DNA of 64,000 bases, taken from contig NC_064677.1 of assembly GCF_023278565.1 (NCBI RefSeq), positions 372,001 to 436,000 on the forward strand, written 5' to 3'. The notes under the pieces are model-generated. The model ran no database searches. It saw only the letters and a program-made list of their open reading frames with translations, and was not told the origin of the DNA. Of this stretch, positions 1 to 10,950 are shown piece by piece. The translations under genes and the position numbers were made by a program. Within the stretch, counting starts at the first letter, position 1. Every line of letters starts with the position of its first letter. The stretch comes from Colletotrichum lupini. Its lineage: Eukaryota; Ascomycota; Sordariomycetes; Glomerellales; Glomerellaceae.

Positions 1-3000
1 ATGAACATTCGTTACATCAGGTACTTCAGGTAGAAAGTGTCGAGGCGGGCAAGCGTGGGGTAAAAGGCTGGAGGGGAAAAGAAGGAAGGAAGGAAACACG
101 GAGGAGGGATGGAACTAAACCAAACAAAGCTAGAAGGAACGGACGGGGCACGCCTCTCCCACCTGCCACCTCACACAAAATGCAAATGCGATCCATGAAA
201 GTGGGAAAGAGGCACCAGCTTCAATCAGTCTATCAGAGAAGGTGCAGGTGGGACAATCAAAAGGGTCTAAACATTGGACGAAAAAGACGTTGCCCGCCAA
301 CGCACACCCAAACACACCCCCGTCCCAGTCACCCAGTCTTAACTTACTGTGGCTGCTTGGATGAAGCCATCCCCGTTGTCGTTTTCGCCGCCACTCTTAT
401 TACTGTACACAGTCATGAGTACGCTATTACCAAGTATCACTCGTTGCCATTGTTTTTGTTTCTTCTCATTGCCACGCGAACCACATCCAATAAAAGCAAC
501 AGGCCGATGCCTACCTACGAGTCTAGGACCACCTAGCCATCTAGTCCGATATTCTCAGCTCCGGCGGATACTGCCAGGAATACCAATAAAAGTCCCTAGA
601 TCCAGCTGGAGCTCAAGATTCAAACCAGGACCGGGATCGCCAGACCAACAAAGATAGCCAACCACGGCCACTGCACGCCATTGCTTCTGATTGACTTTAG
701 CATCGTCATCTCCCCCTGCTTCAGCTCCAACTAGTCACTCGCTACGTCGAGGTTTCCAACACCTCGGGAGAAGCTTCTTCTGGCCGGGCAACGTTGGCAA
801 CCCTCGCTCCTGAGGGCTGCGATGTTTCCTACACAGGCACAGGTTCGCGACACTGCGCATGCGCACACGCACACGCACGCACAACAAGACCAGACCCGAT
901 CGAGTCAATGTTCGCCCGCCTTATTGCCTGTTCCACGACACGAGCCGCCGCCCTCGTGCGTCGTTGCTCGGCGTACCACGTCGGACACAGCTGTCACTTG
1001 AAGAATACGTACTGCGCAATCATTCGCCCGCGATACCGAGCATGCATCGAGCATTGCCCTGCAGCAGTGCAGAGAACACCGCCGCCCGCCGCCGGACACT
1101 TGCCGCCGACTTTTGCTTCTTGCCCACCGAGAGACCTTTGTTGCGGCATATCTGTCCCGTCAGCGACGGTCAACCCAAGAAGAGAAGCGGTCTGCAACAT
1201 GAGTCCCGTTACAGCGACTGACCATGCCATGCCGTCCACCTCATCAGCGTCTCTCGTGTCGCCCCAACAAAAGTCGGACAAATCACTACGCACACCGACG
1301 GGCCAGTCAACGCAGCGACAGCGACGGCGACAGCGGCAGCGGCACAAGCAAGCACCGGGGAGGGGCAAGCAGAGTGAAAGCAATAACACAACTCGGGAGA
1401 AAAAAGAAGTCACCTCTGCTTCCGGCCGCCTTGATGAGTTGGCATGCATAGCCTTTGGTCCTGTTGTTTTACATGCTCCAGTACACCAACAGAGAGAGGC
1501 CCATTCCCGACTACCTCACGGCTTGCCCGCCGCTCGAGACACTGCCGTACAGCGCAGCGCCCCCCTGCTCACCCGCCGTCCAATCTGCATCGTCCACGAG
1601 AGCGGGCACGCCATGCCAACGCATCACAGGGCCCCAATCGGCCACCCCTTGACCAACCCAGCGAGCTTCAACCAGCATCAACCCACACCGTCTGCTACAC
1701 CACATCCTTCTCCAATCTCCATCAACAATTCCCGTTTCCAGGGGGCCAATCGTCGACTACCAGACTGAGTCCTTCCTGCCACTCTCCTGCAGCAGCTTTT
1801 GAGGTACCGCCAGCCCCAGCCGTTGTCCTCAAACCTGTCCAGACAAGGTCGGCAGACCGTCCCCCGAATGCCACCCGAATTCCACACCGCAAAACGGTCA
1901 GCTCATCTACCCGCGCACCGGATGGGTTGCATTCTAGCTCTCTAACCACATCATTCGTTGCACTCGCTGCATCGTGTACAACTTGCTCGTACCCATTCAG
2001 CGCCGCACGAAAACCTTCACGATCTTGTGTTCGTCCACTACCAGCAAGTAGCCGCCTTCATTCTCACCGTACGAGGTGTCAACTACCACTGCTGGTCTAT
2101 TCGGTGTTGGTTTTACAAAAAGTACATCCTGCAGTCCTTCGAGGCTGTCGCGCTGGAATCTACTTCGCCTTGCCCAAACCAAGTTCGCCAGCTTCGCATA
2201 CGAGGTGCACCTCGACAACAAGTCGGGGGCACTCAACCCAAAAACCAGGCACTTTGTGCCATCCACAATGACCAGAGCGGGATTTTGGGCCTCTAAATTG
2301 GCCTCTACCGCGTAGCTGGGTAGATCCAGCCACTCTGCGCCGCCAGGCTGGTATCACGTTGATCCCGTACCACTGCCGCCTGCCAACCCCTCGATGCCAC
2401 CATCGATGGTACCAAAATACCTCTCCATCCCGGTTCTGGCCGCCCACAGATCGCTCATCCCCATGCACGTCAGATTCGCCAGTCAACCAGTCTTATTCGT
2501 CTCAACCTCAGACCCCCATTCGCTCCGCTGACCCCATGTCCACCTTGCATCCCGCCTCCCGCCCGCCTATTGAGCCCCAGCCGTCATCGGTCCCTGCGAC
2601 TCAGGCGCTGCGTCTCTGCTGCCTTTCCGGCTTGTATTTCGTCCTCCTGGTGAGGCCAGGCGGTCTTCTTCTGCGATGAGCTGTGCGTATCATGCCTTTG
2701 AACTGGGCCTAGAGAGATGGAGGACAATAAACGGTGAGTACTTGACCCGAAAAGATCCGGCTGGACGGATAATACAACGTAGTTCTTGTGTGGGAGCAAC
2801 CAGGTATTTGCCCAGGCCAGGTTGTATCAACACGTGGTAGATATCACGCTCGGAAAGCTATTCAACCAGCGCGCCGGTGACAACAAACATGTTGGACCCA
2901 TCAGCCAACGCTCGACCTTTGGTCCTTGGAGGCAATCCTGCCGGATTCCCATTAATGCCGTCTGCTAATGGGCCACTGGGATTAGGGCTGCATATGCCAT

Positions 3001-4793
3001 CGTGGCTTAATCTGCGCTCCCGACACTAGTGCGCAGGCATGAGCCCAGTTGACGGCCCCGTTGTCAGCATGCTGTGTGACTGTTTGTTGTCATTTCCGTA
3101 TAAGGCGTCTGGCCGCTTGGCCGCATTGTGGCCACTTCCGGTGTTATTTGGGCTCTTCTAAGCTATGGCTATAGTGCCCAGCTGAAGCCTGACAGCTTCT
3201 TTCAGCCCTCGGTGGCCATCCTTCTTCTCCCTTGGCGTGATATTGCCGAGTCGCTGGTTTATGAGAGAGATCCTCGTGTATTTCTTTAGACGTCTGACTG
3301 CTTCTTGCGCATAAAATGATGTTGAAGCTCACTATCTTTCGCTGAACATGGAAAGGTGTCGTTCATTGTGTCCCGTCATTCTTCTCGTACTTTCGGACGC
3401 GTGAACATTAGAACATAGACACGATGATATGTATGTAGGTATGAGAATACGAAGTTGAGGGCAAGATCCTTTATGTGGCAAGCTTCCTCGGTACACAAGC
3501 TGGCTGTAATAGCACTCCTTCTTGTGAGTATCTCCAGCTTGTTCTTTCTTGTGACCTCATATGTCTGTTTAGCAAGCTAGAGGGTGTTTCTAGACCAGAA
3601 GACCAGCCAGTCGCGTCTACTTGACTAAGCGAGAAGTGCGTATGGATCAAATAGGAGGCTTCATTTGCGGCCTTCCCATTGCTTCTGGCGGTGAATACAT
3701 CCCGGTGAGCCTCTGGGCGCTGCGGGATTTGAAAGTTCCTAATGTGTTTATGTTCTAGAGGTACTGACATCCAGGAAGACTGCGTGTGTTCATAGCTGCT
3801 GCCATTTCAGTGTAAAAATTTGGAATTTCGATGATTATGAGTATACAATCTTCCTAGGTGCGCCAGAATATTAGGCTCAGGTGTATTTTTCGGTACAGAA
3901 AAGTCTAGAAATATCTCTTCGTAGCGAGCACGATAATTCAAGACATTTCCCCAGACGAAAGTAAACCTTTAACCGGTCTCGATGGTCTAGGTTCACAGTC
4001 GTTTTTGCGGTATTCAAAAAGATTACTGATGGACGAAAGATATCTTTCGATTGCGTATCCTTTTCCAGTCTCGTACAAAAGGTGGCTAGAAACAAAATTC
4101 ATGAACTATTTTGTTTTACTCTTTTTATTTCACTAAATGGTGCAGCACTCCCCAAGCACTGACGAGAGGCAAAGAGAGAAAGGGACTCGAGCCTCCTAGT
4201 AGATAGTCGCTTGATGAATAAGACTACCTTACGTTAGGACAAGGGTAACATGAGGGGGGCCTTTGGTAGCACGCTGGGGCTCTCGACCGAACGCCGGAGC
4301 CGAGACCGGCTGCGGGGCCGCGTCTGAGCCTCAACCGCCGGCCCGGATTTCCGTGCAATGTCACGTCCTCATACCGTCAAAGTCAGTCCGTCTCTCCCAT
4401 GAAACTCATGAATAGAGCAGCAATTGTGAAACGTGGTAAAGCTTCACAAATACCTTAGTATGCAAACGCATCGCTTCAGAGTGGGAATTGAGTGCTTTTG
4501 CGCAAGTTGTAACGAAACACATCAGCGCCCATTAGTGGAACCCGCCGGCCGGTCATGGATGGGTGCTGAGAGGCCGTAGAGGTGCGCAAAACATGAACCC
4601 TTCTCTTTCCCCGGATGCCGGTCGCTCGGCCGGGATCTATTCCTCCGAGGCGCTCTTCCGAGTACATCAGCAACCCCAAGTCTCTCGAAAACCCATTCTT
4701 GGAAAGACAAGCTGATTCGGACTTTTCGTGGGATAGTTCACCATCAACCAGGCTTTCGTTTCCCAAAAACCACACTTACGCAAACAAACACAA
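1..4793. other. Long gene-poor stretch, no supported gene
   Basis: Several overlapping open frames occur on both strands between about 180 and 2800, but their translations are low-complexity (runs of H, R, P, S, T), overlap on opposite strands and show no recognisable domain or splice structure. The + strand is pyrimidine-rich from about 1000 to 2600, a composition common in fungal promoters and long leaders. From 2700 to 4793 I see no coding pattern on either strand. The last few hundred bases are the upstream region of the aminotransferase gene. No mobile-element ends or target duplications were recognised. Confidence 0.5.
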
Positions 4794-6159
4794 ATGACCT
4801 GCACCACATCCCCCAAAGGCGCGATGCTCTCGCCCCGCGCCGCCAAAACCGCCTCGGCCCTCCATCGGCCGTGGCGCTTCGCCCCCGTCCAGACCTACTC
4901 GGCCTCCACCAATCCCTCGGGCCTCATCTCCTTTGGCAGCGCAAGCAACGCCCTCATGCAGCGCGCCGTCGCCGCCTTCGCCGCCACGGTCCCGCTCCCG
5001 CCCGACGTCTTCGGGTACAGCTACAGCACCGCCGGCGGCGCCCGTCTCCGCGCCGCGATGGCGGGGCATCTGAATGCCACGTTCAGTCCCCATACGCCGC
5101 TGGACATGGAGCATGTGAGGGTCGCGGCGGGGGCGACGGCCGTGCAGTGTATTCTCGCGTTTGCGCTTGCGTCGCCTGGTGAGGGTGTGTTGGTGCCGAG
5201 GCCGGTGTATGGGCGGTTCGAGCTCGATTTCGGGAACGAGATGGGGGTGGAGGTCGTGTATGCCGATACCACGCCCGAGACGTGTTTCCTGCCGGACGTG
5301 GTGATTGAGGAGATGGAGGCTGCGGTGCGGAGAGAGATGGGGAAGGGGGTAAGGGTTAGGGCGGTGATGATTGTGAATCCGAGTAATCCGCTGGGACGGT
5401 GTTACCCCCGCGAGACGCTTGTGGCGATCATGCGGTTTTGTGGGAGGCACAAGATTCATCTTGTCAGTGATGAGGTGTATGGGCTTTCCGTGTTTAGGTC
5501 TTGTGAGGAGATGCCCGAGTTCACGTCGGTGCTGTCTATCGACCCGGCGGGCATCATCGATCCGGACTTGGTGCACGTGGAGTACGGCCTGGCCAAGGAC
5601 TTTGCGTCGTCGGGACTGCGGCTGGGCGCGCTCGTGTCGAGAAACGCGGCGCTGCACGAGGCGTTTTCGAGCGTGGTGAGGTTTCATAGTCCTGCCGGGC
5701 CGTCCGTCGCGATTGCGTCTGCCATGTTTGAGGATCGGGTGTGGCATGATGAGTTTATTGCTAGTTCGAGGCGAGCCATCGCGGGCGCGTATGGATTTGT
5801 GACGGGGAGGTTGAGGGAGATGGGGGTTGGGTATGTGGAGGCGAATGCTGGGTTGTTTGTGTATATTGATCTCTCGCCGTGGTTGCCGCCGCCGTGGGAG
5901 GAGGGGGAATATGAGTCAGATCGGGACAGAGAGTTTGCGTTGGCGGAGAGGTTTGTTGAGAGGGGTGTGTTTTTACATCCGGGGGAAGAGCATTGTCTTG
6001 CGCCGGGGTGGTTTCGGTTGGTTTATACGCAGGAGGAGAATATCGTGGCCGAAGGGTTGAAAAGGTGAGTCTACGGGGAGACGTACTTGAGAACTTGGCT
6101 AACATGACTACAGAATCGACGATACTTTGAAGAACCTGCCTTGGCAACTGTCACACTAG
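4794..6159 (+). CDS. Class I/II PLP-dependent aminotransferase (ACC-synthase-like)
   Basis: Two exons, 4794-6064 and 6114-6159, joined over a GTGAGT...CAG intron; without the intron the frame hits TGA at 6066. The spliced product is 438 aa, normal for the family. Visible motifs are an NPSNPLG turn (about residues 195-201), SDEVYG (about 225-230, the Asp and Tyr that contact the PLP ring), a Schiff-base lysine in GLAKDFASSGLRLG (K268), and a C-terminal GWFRLVYT with the probable carboxylate-binding Arg. This arrangement is that of fungal proteins annotated as 1-aminocyclopropane-1-carboxylate synthase-like or subgroup-I aminotransferases, acting on amino and keto acids in the cytosol. Whether it makes ACC or is a plain transaminase cannot be told. 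The first ATG is used; a second Met at codon 11 is possible. It converges on the GH105 gene with about 240 bp between stops. Confidence 0.9.
6065..6113 (+). other. Intron of the aminotransferase gene
   Basis: 49-nt intron: GTGAGT donor, CTAAC branch sequence in GGCTAACATGACTACAG, CAG acceptor. It restores the frame for the last 15 codons, which end at TAG 6157-6159. Confidence 0.85.
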
Positions 6160-6401
6160 GCACCCAGACAACAGACAGAACATCACGCATTACGGAGACG
6201 GTCAACACATAATCAGGGAGAAACGAATCTATGTCCATGTAAATGAGGGAGAAAAAAAAATGTACAGACGCCCCCGGAGGAGGGATTAAGAAATTAAGTT
6301 TAATTCATGTACACGCTTGAGGGCCATGACTCTTTGATATCATCGACCGTATGCTTCCGTCACGTCTTTAGGTTCCCCTAGACACTTCCACCCCCACTCT
6401 C

Positions 6402-7649
6402 TTAAAAGTGGTAGCGGCGGTTGAAGGTGCGGGGACCGCGGGGGCCACGAGGGCCACCACGGGGACCACCACGACCGGGGCCGCGGGGACGGCTGCCACC
6501 ACCGGCGGAGGTCTGGTTGAAGGTCTCCCACTCGTAGGAGGCGAACATCCAGGGGCCGACGCCCTTGTAGTCGTTCATGGCGATGGGGACGGAGGTGTAG
6601 TACTCGAAGCTGGCGTTGCTCTTGAGGGAGCCGACCTCAACGGTGCCGTTCCAGTTGACGGTGCCATTGGCGTTCTCGACGACAAAGGTGGTGAGCTCCT
6701 GGTAGCCCTTGGCGGCGGCGGGGAAGAAGCGGCGCTCGGGAAGGAGGCCGAGGCGGATACCCTTGAGCCAGGAGAAGACGAAGAGGGCGGAGGCGGAGGA
6801 CTCGATGTAGTTCTTGGGGCGGCCGACGTAGGGGCTGTCCATGATGAGCCACCAGCCACCGGTGGTGCTGTCCTGGGCGTTCTTCAGGCCCTCGGCGAGG
6901 GTGACGAAGAAGCGGGAGAGGGTGGTGACGCCGGGGTGGCCGCGGGGGAGGAGCTCAAGGACCTCGAGGAGAGCGACGGCGTACCAGCCGACGGCACGGG
7001 ACCAGGTGAGCGGAGAGGCGCCGGTGATCTGGTTGGCCCAGACGGCCTCCATCTTCTCATCGAAGCCGTGGTACAGGAGACCGGTGGTGTAGTTGCGGGT
7101 GTGCTTGTCAATGACCTCGAACTGGTTGACAATGTCGTTCCAGGCGGTGGTGTTGTCCTTGTCGAAGAGGGAGGTCCACTTTGCGTAGAAGGTGTCGGCC
7201 ATGAAGATGCCGTCGAGCCACATCTGGTAGTCGTAGTCGGGGCTGCGGTGGAAGAAGCCGCCCTCGTCGGTACGGGGGTGGCGCTCGACAAGCTGGTCGC
7301 GGATGGTTCTGGCGGCGGTCTTGTACTTCTCCTCACCGGTGCGCTCGTACCACCAGAGGATGTTGTTGCCGATACGGTACTCGTCCAGGGAGTAGGTGGT
7401 GGGCTTCCAGTTCAGGATGCTGCCGTTGGACTGGACGACGAGATCATCGATACGGCTGCGGTACCAGTCGACGAGGGCGTCATCCTTGGTGAGCTCGATG
7501 GCGGCCTCGAAGCCGTCGTAGAGGACGGCCTTGGTGTAGTGGTACGGCTTCTTGTTGTCGATCTCGTGCTTGGTGAACGAGTCGGCGGTCCAGGCGAGGT
7601 AAGGACCGGCGGCCGCCGCGGCGGTCGCGAAGAAGAGGACGGACTTCAT
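6402..7649 (-). CDS. Secreted GH105-family unsaturated glucuronyl/rhamnogalacturonyl hydrolase
   Basis: Single-exon gene, 415 aa. The N-terminus (MKSVLFFATAAAAAG) is a signal peptide. The body is Trp/Tyr-rich and alpha/alpha-barrel-like, with MWLDGIFM (D146, position of the general acid/base Asp in GH88/GH105), EYRIGNNILWWYERTG, SPLTWSRAVGWYAVAL and a GGWWLIMD segment. Known GH105 enzymes remove the 4,5-unsaturated uronic acid left by pectate or rhamnogalacturonan lyases, so the expected role is late pectin breakdown outside the cell. Several NxT/NxS sequons fit secretion. Oddity: the last 30 residues form a Gly/Pro/Arg-rich tail (RPRGPGRGGPRGG and similar) beyond the normal end of the fold. 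A 130-bp G-rich tract lies 238-370 bp upstream of the start. The large + strand frame across this gene is an antisense shadow. Confidence 0.88.
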   Translation of the reverse strand: MKSVLFFATAAAAAGPYLAWTADSFTKHEIDNKKPYHYTKAVLYDGFEAAIELTKDDALVDWYRSRIDDLVVQSNGSILNWKPTTYSLDEYRIGNNILWWYERTGEEKYKTAARTIRDQLVERHPRTDEGGFFHRSPDYDYQMWLDGIFMADTFYAKWTSLFDKDNTTAWNDIVNQFEVIDKHTRNYTTGLLYHGFDEKMEAVWANQITGASPLTWSRAVGWYAVALLEVLELLPRGHPGVTTLSRFFVTLAEGLKNAQDSTTGGWWLIMDSPYVGRPKNYIESSASALFVFSWLKGIRLGLLPERRFFPAAAKGYQELTTFVVENANGTVNWNGTVEVGSLKSNASFEYYTSVPIAMNDYKGVGPWMFASYEWETFNQTSAGGGSRPRGPGRGGPRGGPRGPRGPRTFNRRYHF

Positions 7650-7886
7650 TATGGACTTTGGTATGAGGGGTTTTGCTTTGCTTTGGGAGGTTCAAAAGAG
7701 TGACTATGTCGAGATTCGGAAATCACGACAGGAGGAGTGAGAAGCAAGCGGATAAAGGAGCCAGATCTGAGTCGCCAAGCTTCCTCAAAAGACGGCTAAG
7801 GCTGGGGGGAAGGGAGCTCTTTTTAATCCAAGATCGGATACAAGCCGGTTCGTCTGCGCCTCCATGTTTGCTGGAGAGCACCCGAC

Positions 7887-7978
7887 GGGGGGGGGGGGGG
7901 GGGGGGGGCAGGGGGCGGAGGAACCCGCGGGGGGGTGTGGGGGGGGGGGGGGGGGGTGGGGGGGGGTGGGGGGGGGGG

Positions 7979-8019
<41 letters not shown>
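7887..8019. repeat. Extended G-run tract (C-rich on the GH105 coding strand)
   Basis: About 130 bp made almost only of G: runs of roughly 22, 7, 18, 10 and 11 G and a final run of about 40 G, separated by short non-G breaks. It lies upstream of the GH105 start codon. Such a tract can form several G-quadruplexes. Homopolymer lengths this long are unreliable in any assembly, so the exact length is uncertain. The proline-rich frame read on the minus strand is an artefact of this tract. Confidence 0.9.
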
Positions 8020-8021
<2 letters not shown>

Positions 8022-8371
8022 GGTGCAACGGTGCAACGAAGGATCCATCGACGGGGTTCTGGGATGAGTTGGAGTGATTAGGGACGACAGTGGGGGGGTT
8101 GCGCTTATTGATCATCACCAGAATGATCAGATGGGGATAGCCAAGCAGAGCATGGCGACTGCGAGGACGAGGGGTTTGCAGATTGGAGCAATGAACAGCA
8201 CTGGGCTTGAGGCCGGGAGATCAGGGAATCAGGGGTTGGAAGAAAGGCAGAGGATTGCCAAGTGGAAGCCAAGGGCAGAGCAGAAAATATCCAGGAACTA
8301 GAGATCCATCATGGTCATCTTGTTTCTCATCCCGCACCGCCCGCACCATGTCGGACAAGTCCACCGCTGTC

Positions 8372-8385
8372 GAAGAGGAATATAA
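8372..8385. repeat. Left 14-bp flanking repeat of AT-rich relic
   Basis: GAAGAGGAATATAA, identical to 9239-9252; probable target-site duplication. Confidence 0.65.
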
Positions 8386-9238
8386 CACTATTTAACTCTA
8401 TCGTTTTATATTACTAAAGGATTGCCATAGTATATATAGACGCTACCCTGCCCTCAAATTCTGCACTATTTAACCTTAACCCTTTTCTTACTTATCCTTT
8501 TTTCTATTCTACCCTCTCCCTTATTAAAAAATCACTAGAATCGTAGTTTTAATAGCTTATTAATAAGCTAATATTACTATTTAAAAATAATAACTTATAT
8601 TTATATATAAGTACTAAGAGTCTTATTATTATAGAAATAATAATAAATATACTAGAGTACTTAAAAAAGCTTTTTAATAAATTTTAAATATTATTTAAAA
8701 TTATAATTTTTAAGCTATAAAAAGAAGCTAAAGTATTATATTAATACGGCCCTATTTATCTTATTAATATTAATAATAATCTTTTTAATATAAAATATAT
8801 TATTGATATTTTATAGTTACGTTATTACTTTTTATAAATCGTACTTAATGTTAATAAGGATTTTAATATTATTTTTTAATTCGTTTTTTAGTTTTTTTAT
8901 TAAAACTATTATTATAAGGTTAGTTTAATTATTAATATTTTAATAAGTATTTTAATTTAGTATATTTAAAGGCTCTTATAGCCCTTAAAAAAGGCTTTTA
9001 AAGGATTTATAATTAAATTTTTTATTTATTATAAATAAAACTATTATAATTAAAACTATAATATTAGTTACGAACTTTAATAATAAATAGTTAATAATAT
9101 AGTTATTTTTCTCTTATAGCGAGCTTAAAAAAGTATTTTAATTTAAATACTAAGTAGGTATTATATTATTTTATTAAAACTATATTTTTATACTTATAAC
9201 TTAGAAAGAATTAACTTTCTTCGATAATAAGGTACTTA
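8386..9238. mobile_element. AT-rich RIP-mutated relic flanked by 14-bp direct repeats
   Basis: An 853-bp block of very AT-rich DNA with almost no CA or TG dinucleotides sits between two perfect copies of GAAGAGGAATATAA (8372-8385 and 9239-9252). The composition changes sharply at both copies. The 14-bp repeats look like a target-site duplication, a length typical of non-LTR (LINE/SINE-like) retrotransposition. No coding sequence is readable and I see no poly-A end, so the class is an inference; a degraded truncated LINE is the best guess. Confidence 0.6.
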
Positions 9239-9252
9239 GAAGAGGAATATAA
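9239..9252. repeat. Right 14-bp flanking repeat of AT-rich relic
   Basis: GAAGAGGAATATAA, identical to 8372-8385. Removing the relic and one repeat joins two stretches of normal composition. Confidence 0.65.
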
Positions 9253-9853
9253 TGTGCTTCTATGCCCTGCCTAGTACTCTGTAAAGACAGATACGCCAGC
9301 GGCTATCTCGAGGTCGTCGCCAGCACAGTGGGAGCTTGTTTACGAGCCAAGTATCGTCGCATCCCACCCCCTCTACGGTTCATCTCCGCCTGCTTGGCCC
9401 GTTCTGGCGAAGAAGTGGATGGGATGTTGGACGGAGGATGGAGAAATAAGGTCCGGATCCAGTGAGTGATGAGAACGACGGTTGAGGCTCCCCACGTACG
9501 CGTCTTGGCAACGTCTTGGCACGTCTTGAGAAGATTGAAAGACGGCGGGCCTGCTTCGCTTCTCAAGTGCTACGCCGCTCCGTTGCTAGTCGTGCTAGTC
9601 GTGCTAGTCGTGCTAGTCGTGCTAGTACCTGAGTATCCGTAGAGACTAGCTAGCATTCGTAAGAGCAGACCCGTCCGCAGTCCTAAGCGGCCCCGGGAGT
9701 TGCAGGGCGTTCACCTTCTCTATCAGTTTAAACTTATGGGTCCGTCGCCGCGGATAAAGGCCAACAAGTATTGACTTTCTTGGGCATTTGGACAATTGAG
9801 ATGACCTTTGATCTTTTCTGCTAGGGCCAAGCCCGGGCGGGATATGCTCGACA
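9253..9853. other. Intergenic stretch with a 9-bp tandem repeat
   Basis: Normal composition and no convincing gene. It contains the TGCTAGTCG minisatellite described separately. Short open frames here (below 90 aa) have no recognisable domain. Confidence 0.5.
9584..9626. repeat. Minisatellite, 9-bp unit TGCTAGTCG x 4.8
   Basis: Four perfect copies of TGCTAGTCG followed by a seven-base partial copy. It lies between two mobile relics. Confidence 0.95.
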
Positions 9854-9862
9854 CTGGATGAC
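9854..9862. repeat. 9-bp target-site duplication, left
   Basis: CTGGATGAC immediately left of the MITE, identical to 10421-10429. Confidence 0.85.
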
Positions 9863-10420
9863 GAGTATGTGTATTCCGCACCCACACGTTGGGTATCCCG
9901 CACCCATACTAGGCTTGTTCAGGCAAGTGGTGGGCAGCACGTGATTGCACCGCCGCAGCAGCCACTTCTGGCCCGGAGCTACTATTATTCCGGAAATTTC
10001 TGGAGAATGGAAGGTGCGTCCCGCCTTGGTCTCCTATACCTTCCTCTGCTGCACCTTCCTCTGCTGCACCTTCCTCTGCTGCACCTTCCTCTGCTATACC
10101 CTCTTTCCGATACTGGCTGTACGCGTTTCTTAAAACGACGACTTTGAAAGTCATGATTTGCTCAGAGGAAATACGTCTCTAGAGCCCATATTTTGGTATT
10201 AGAAAAAGTAACTTTCTTGTGTTGAAAATAGTTCAAAAATGAGGTGTTTAGGCGAGGGAAATACGCGTCTAAATAGAAGTAAAAACAAAAGGAAGGCGCG
10301 CCGAGAGCGCAGCACGTGACTGCCGTTCGGCAATGTAATCACGTGCTGCCCACTACTTGCCTGAACGAGCCTAGTATGGGTGCGGGATACCCAACGTGTG
10401 GGTGCGGAACACACATACTC
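9863..10420. mobile_element. 558-bp Mutator-like MITE with long terminal inverted repeats
   Basis: The left arm (about 9863-9946) and right arm (about 10337-10420) are near-identical inverted repeats of about 84 bp with five or so mismatches, and the termini read GAGTATGTG...CACATACTC. The element is bracketed by a perfect 9-bp direct repeat CTGGATGAC (9854-9862 and 10421-10429). Long TIRs with a 9-bp duplication are the signature of Mutator-like (MULE) transposons. The interior encodes no transposase, so it is non-autonomous. It keeps normal CA/TG content, unlike the RIP-mutated elements nearby, which suggests recent arrival or a length too short for RIP. Confidence 0.85.
10038..10097. repeat. 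Internal 15-bp tandem repeat x 4 inside the MITE
   Basis: Four units of ACCTTCCTCTGCTGC, the last with a changed end. This is the only internal structure of the MITE. Confidence 0.9.
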
Positions 10421-10429
10421 CTGGATGAC
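10421..10429. repeat. 9-bp target-site duplication, right
   Basis: CTGGATGAC immediately right of the MITE, identical to 9854-9862. Confidence 0.85.
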
Positions 10430-10942
10430 CGTTGGAGTTGGCATGGTCGAAAGGGAATTTGAGGAGCTCAAGATTACAATTGGCACAATTTTTGCGCGTG
10501 ATGTGGGCACCGTCGGGGGCCCTGGACGTTGCGTTGCCAAGCTGCGTATTCGCTGCACCCCTTCATCTCAGAGCTCGCTCAACGGGATGGCCCCACGTCG
10601 GGTGCGACTCTTCAGCCCGCGCTCATTATCGATGTAAGACTGTAGGTAGGTTCGGGATGAGTGTTGGTCTTGCATGTTCTTGGCTTGTTTGGTTGGCCTC
10701 CCGGGCTGATGATTGATGGATCATGGAGCGCCCAGCCGGACAAACTCCCAATATGAAAATATTCGAAGAGAGATATGCGGCGACGCGGTGTGGATTGTGG
10801 ACTCTGGCTGAAATGCGCTGCATGGGCATGAGTGAGCCTCCAACGACTGTTCTATGGCACAGTCCAACGGTCAAACAGTTCAAGAGATCAGCTTTTCTCG
10901 GCCGGCTGCAAAGATGCCTGGTATTTGATAACGATTGCGCAA
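10430..10942. other. Intergenic stretch between two mobile elements
   Basis: About 510 bp of normal base composition. No domain, splice signal or RNA gene is recognised. Short frames here partly read into the flanking inverted repeat. Confidence 0.45.
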
Positions 10943-10950
10943 TATTTCAT
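10943..10950. repeat. 8-bp target-site duplication, left
   Basis: TATTTCAT next to the left end of the palindromic element; identical to 11989-11996. Confidence 0.8.

Noticed and set aside
794..1768. 324-codon open frame on the + strand, with overlapping frames on both strands
   Set aside because: Low-complexity translation, no domain, no splice pattern, and competing frames of equal length on the opposite strand.
6408..7703. 431-codon open frame on the + strand
   Set aside because: Exact antisense shadow of the GH105 gene; its Gly/Val/Glu-rich text comes from the GC-rich codon bias of the real gene.
7723..8118. Polyproline protein on the - strand
   Set aside because: Produced only by the G/C homopolymer tract; no coding evidence outside it.
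9584..9626. CRISPR-like array
   Set aside because: The 9-bp units are directly adjacent with no spacers, and the genome is fungal.
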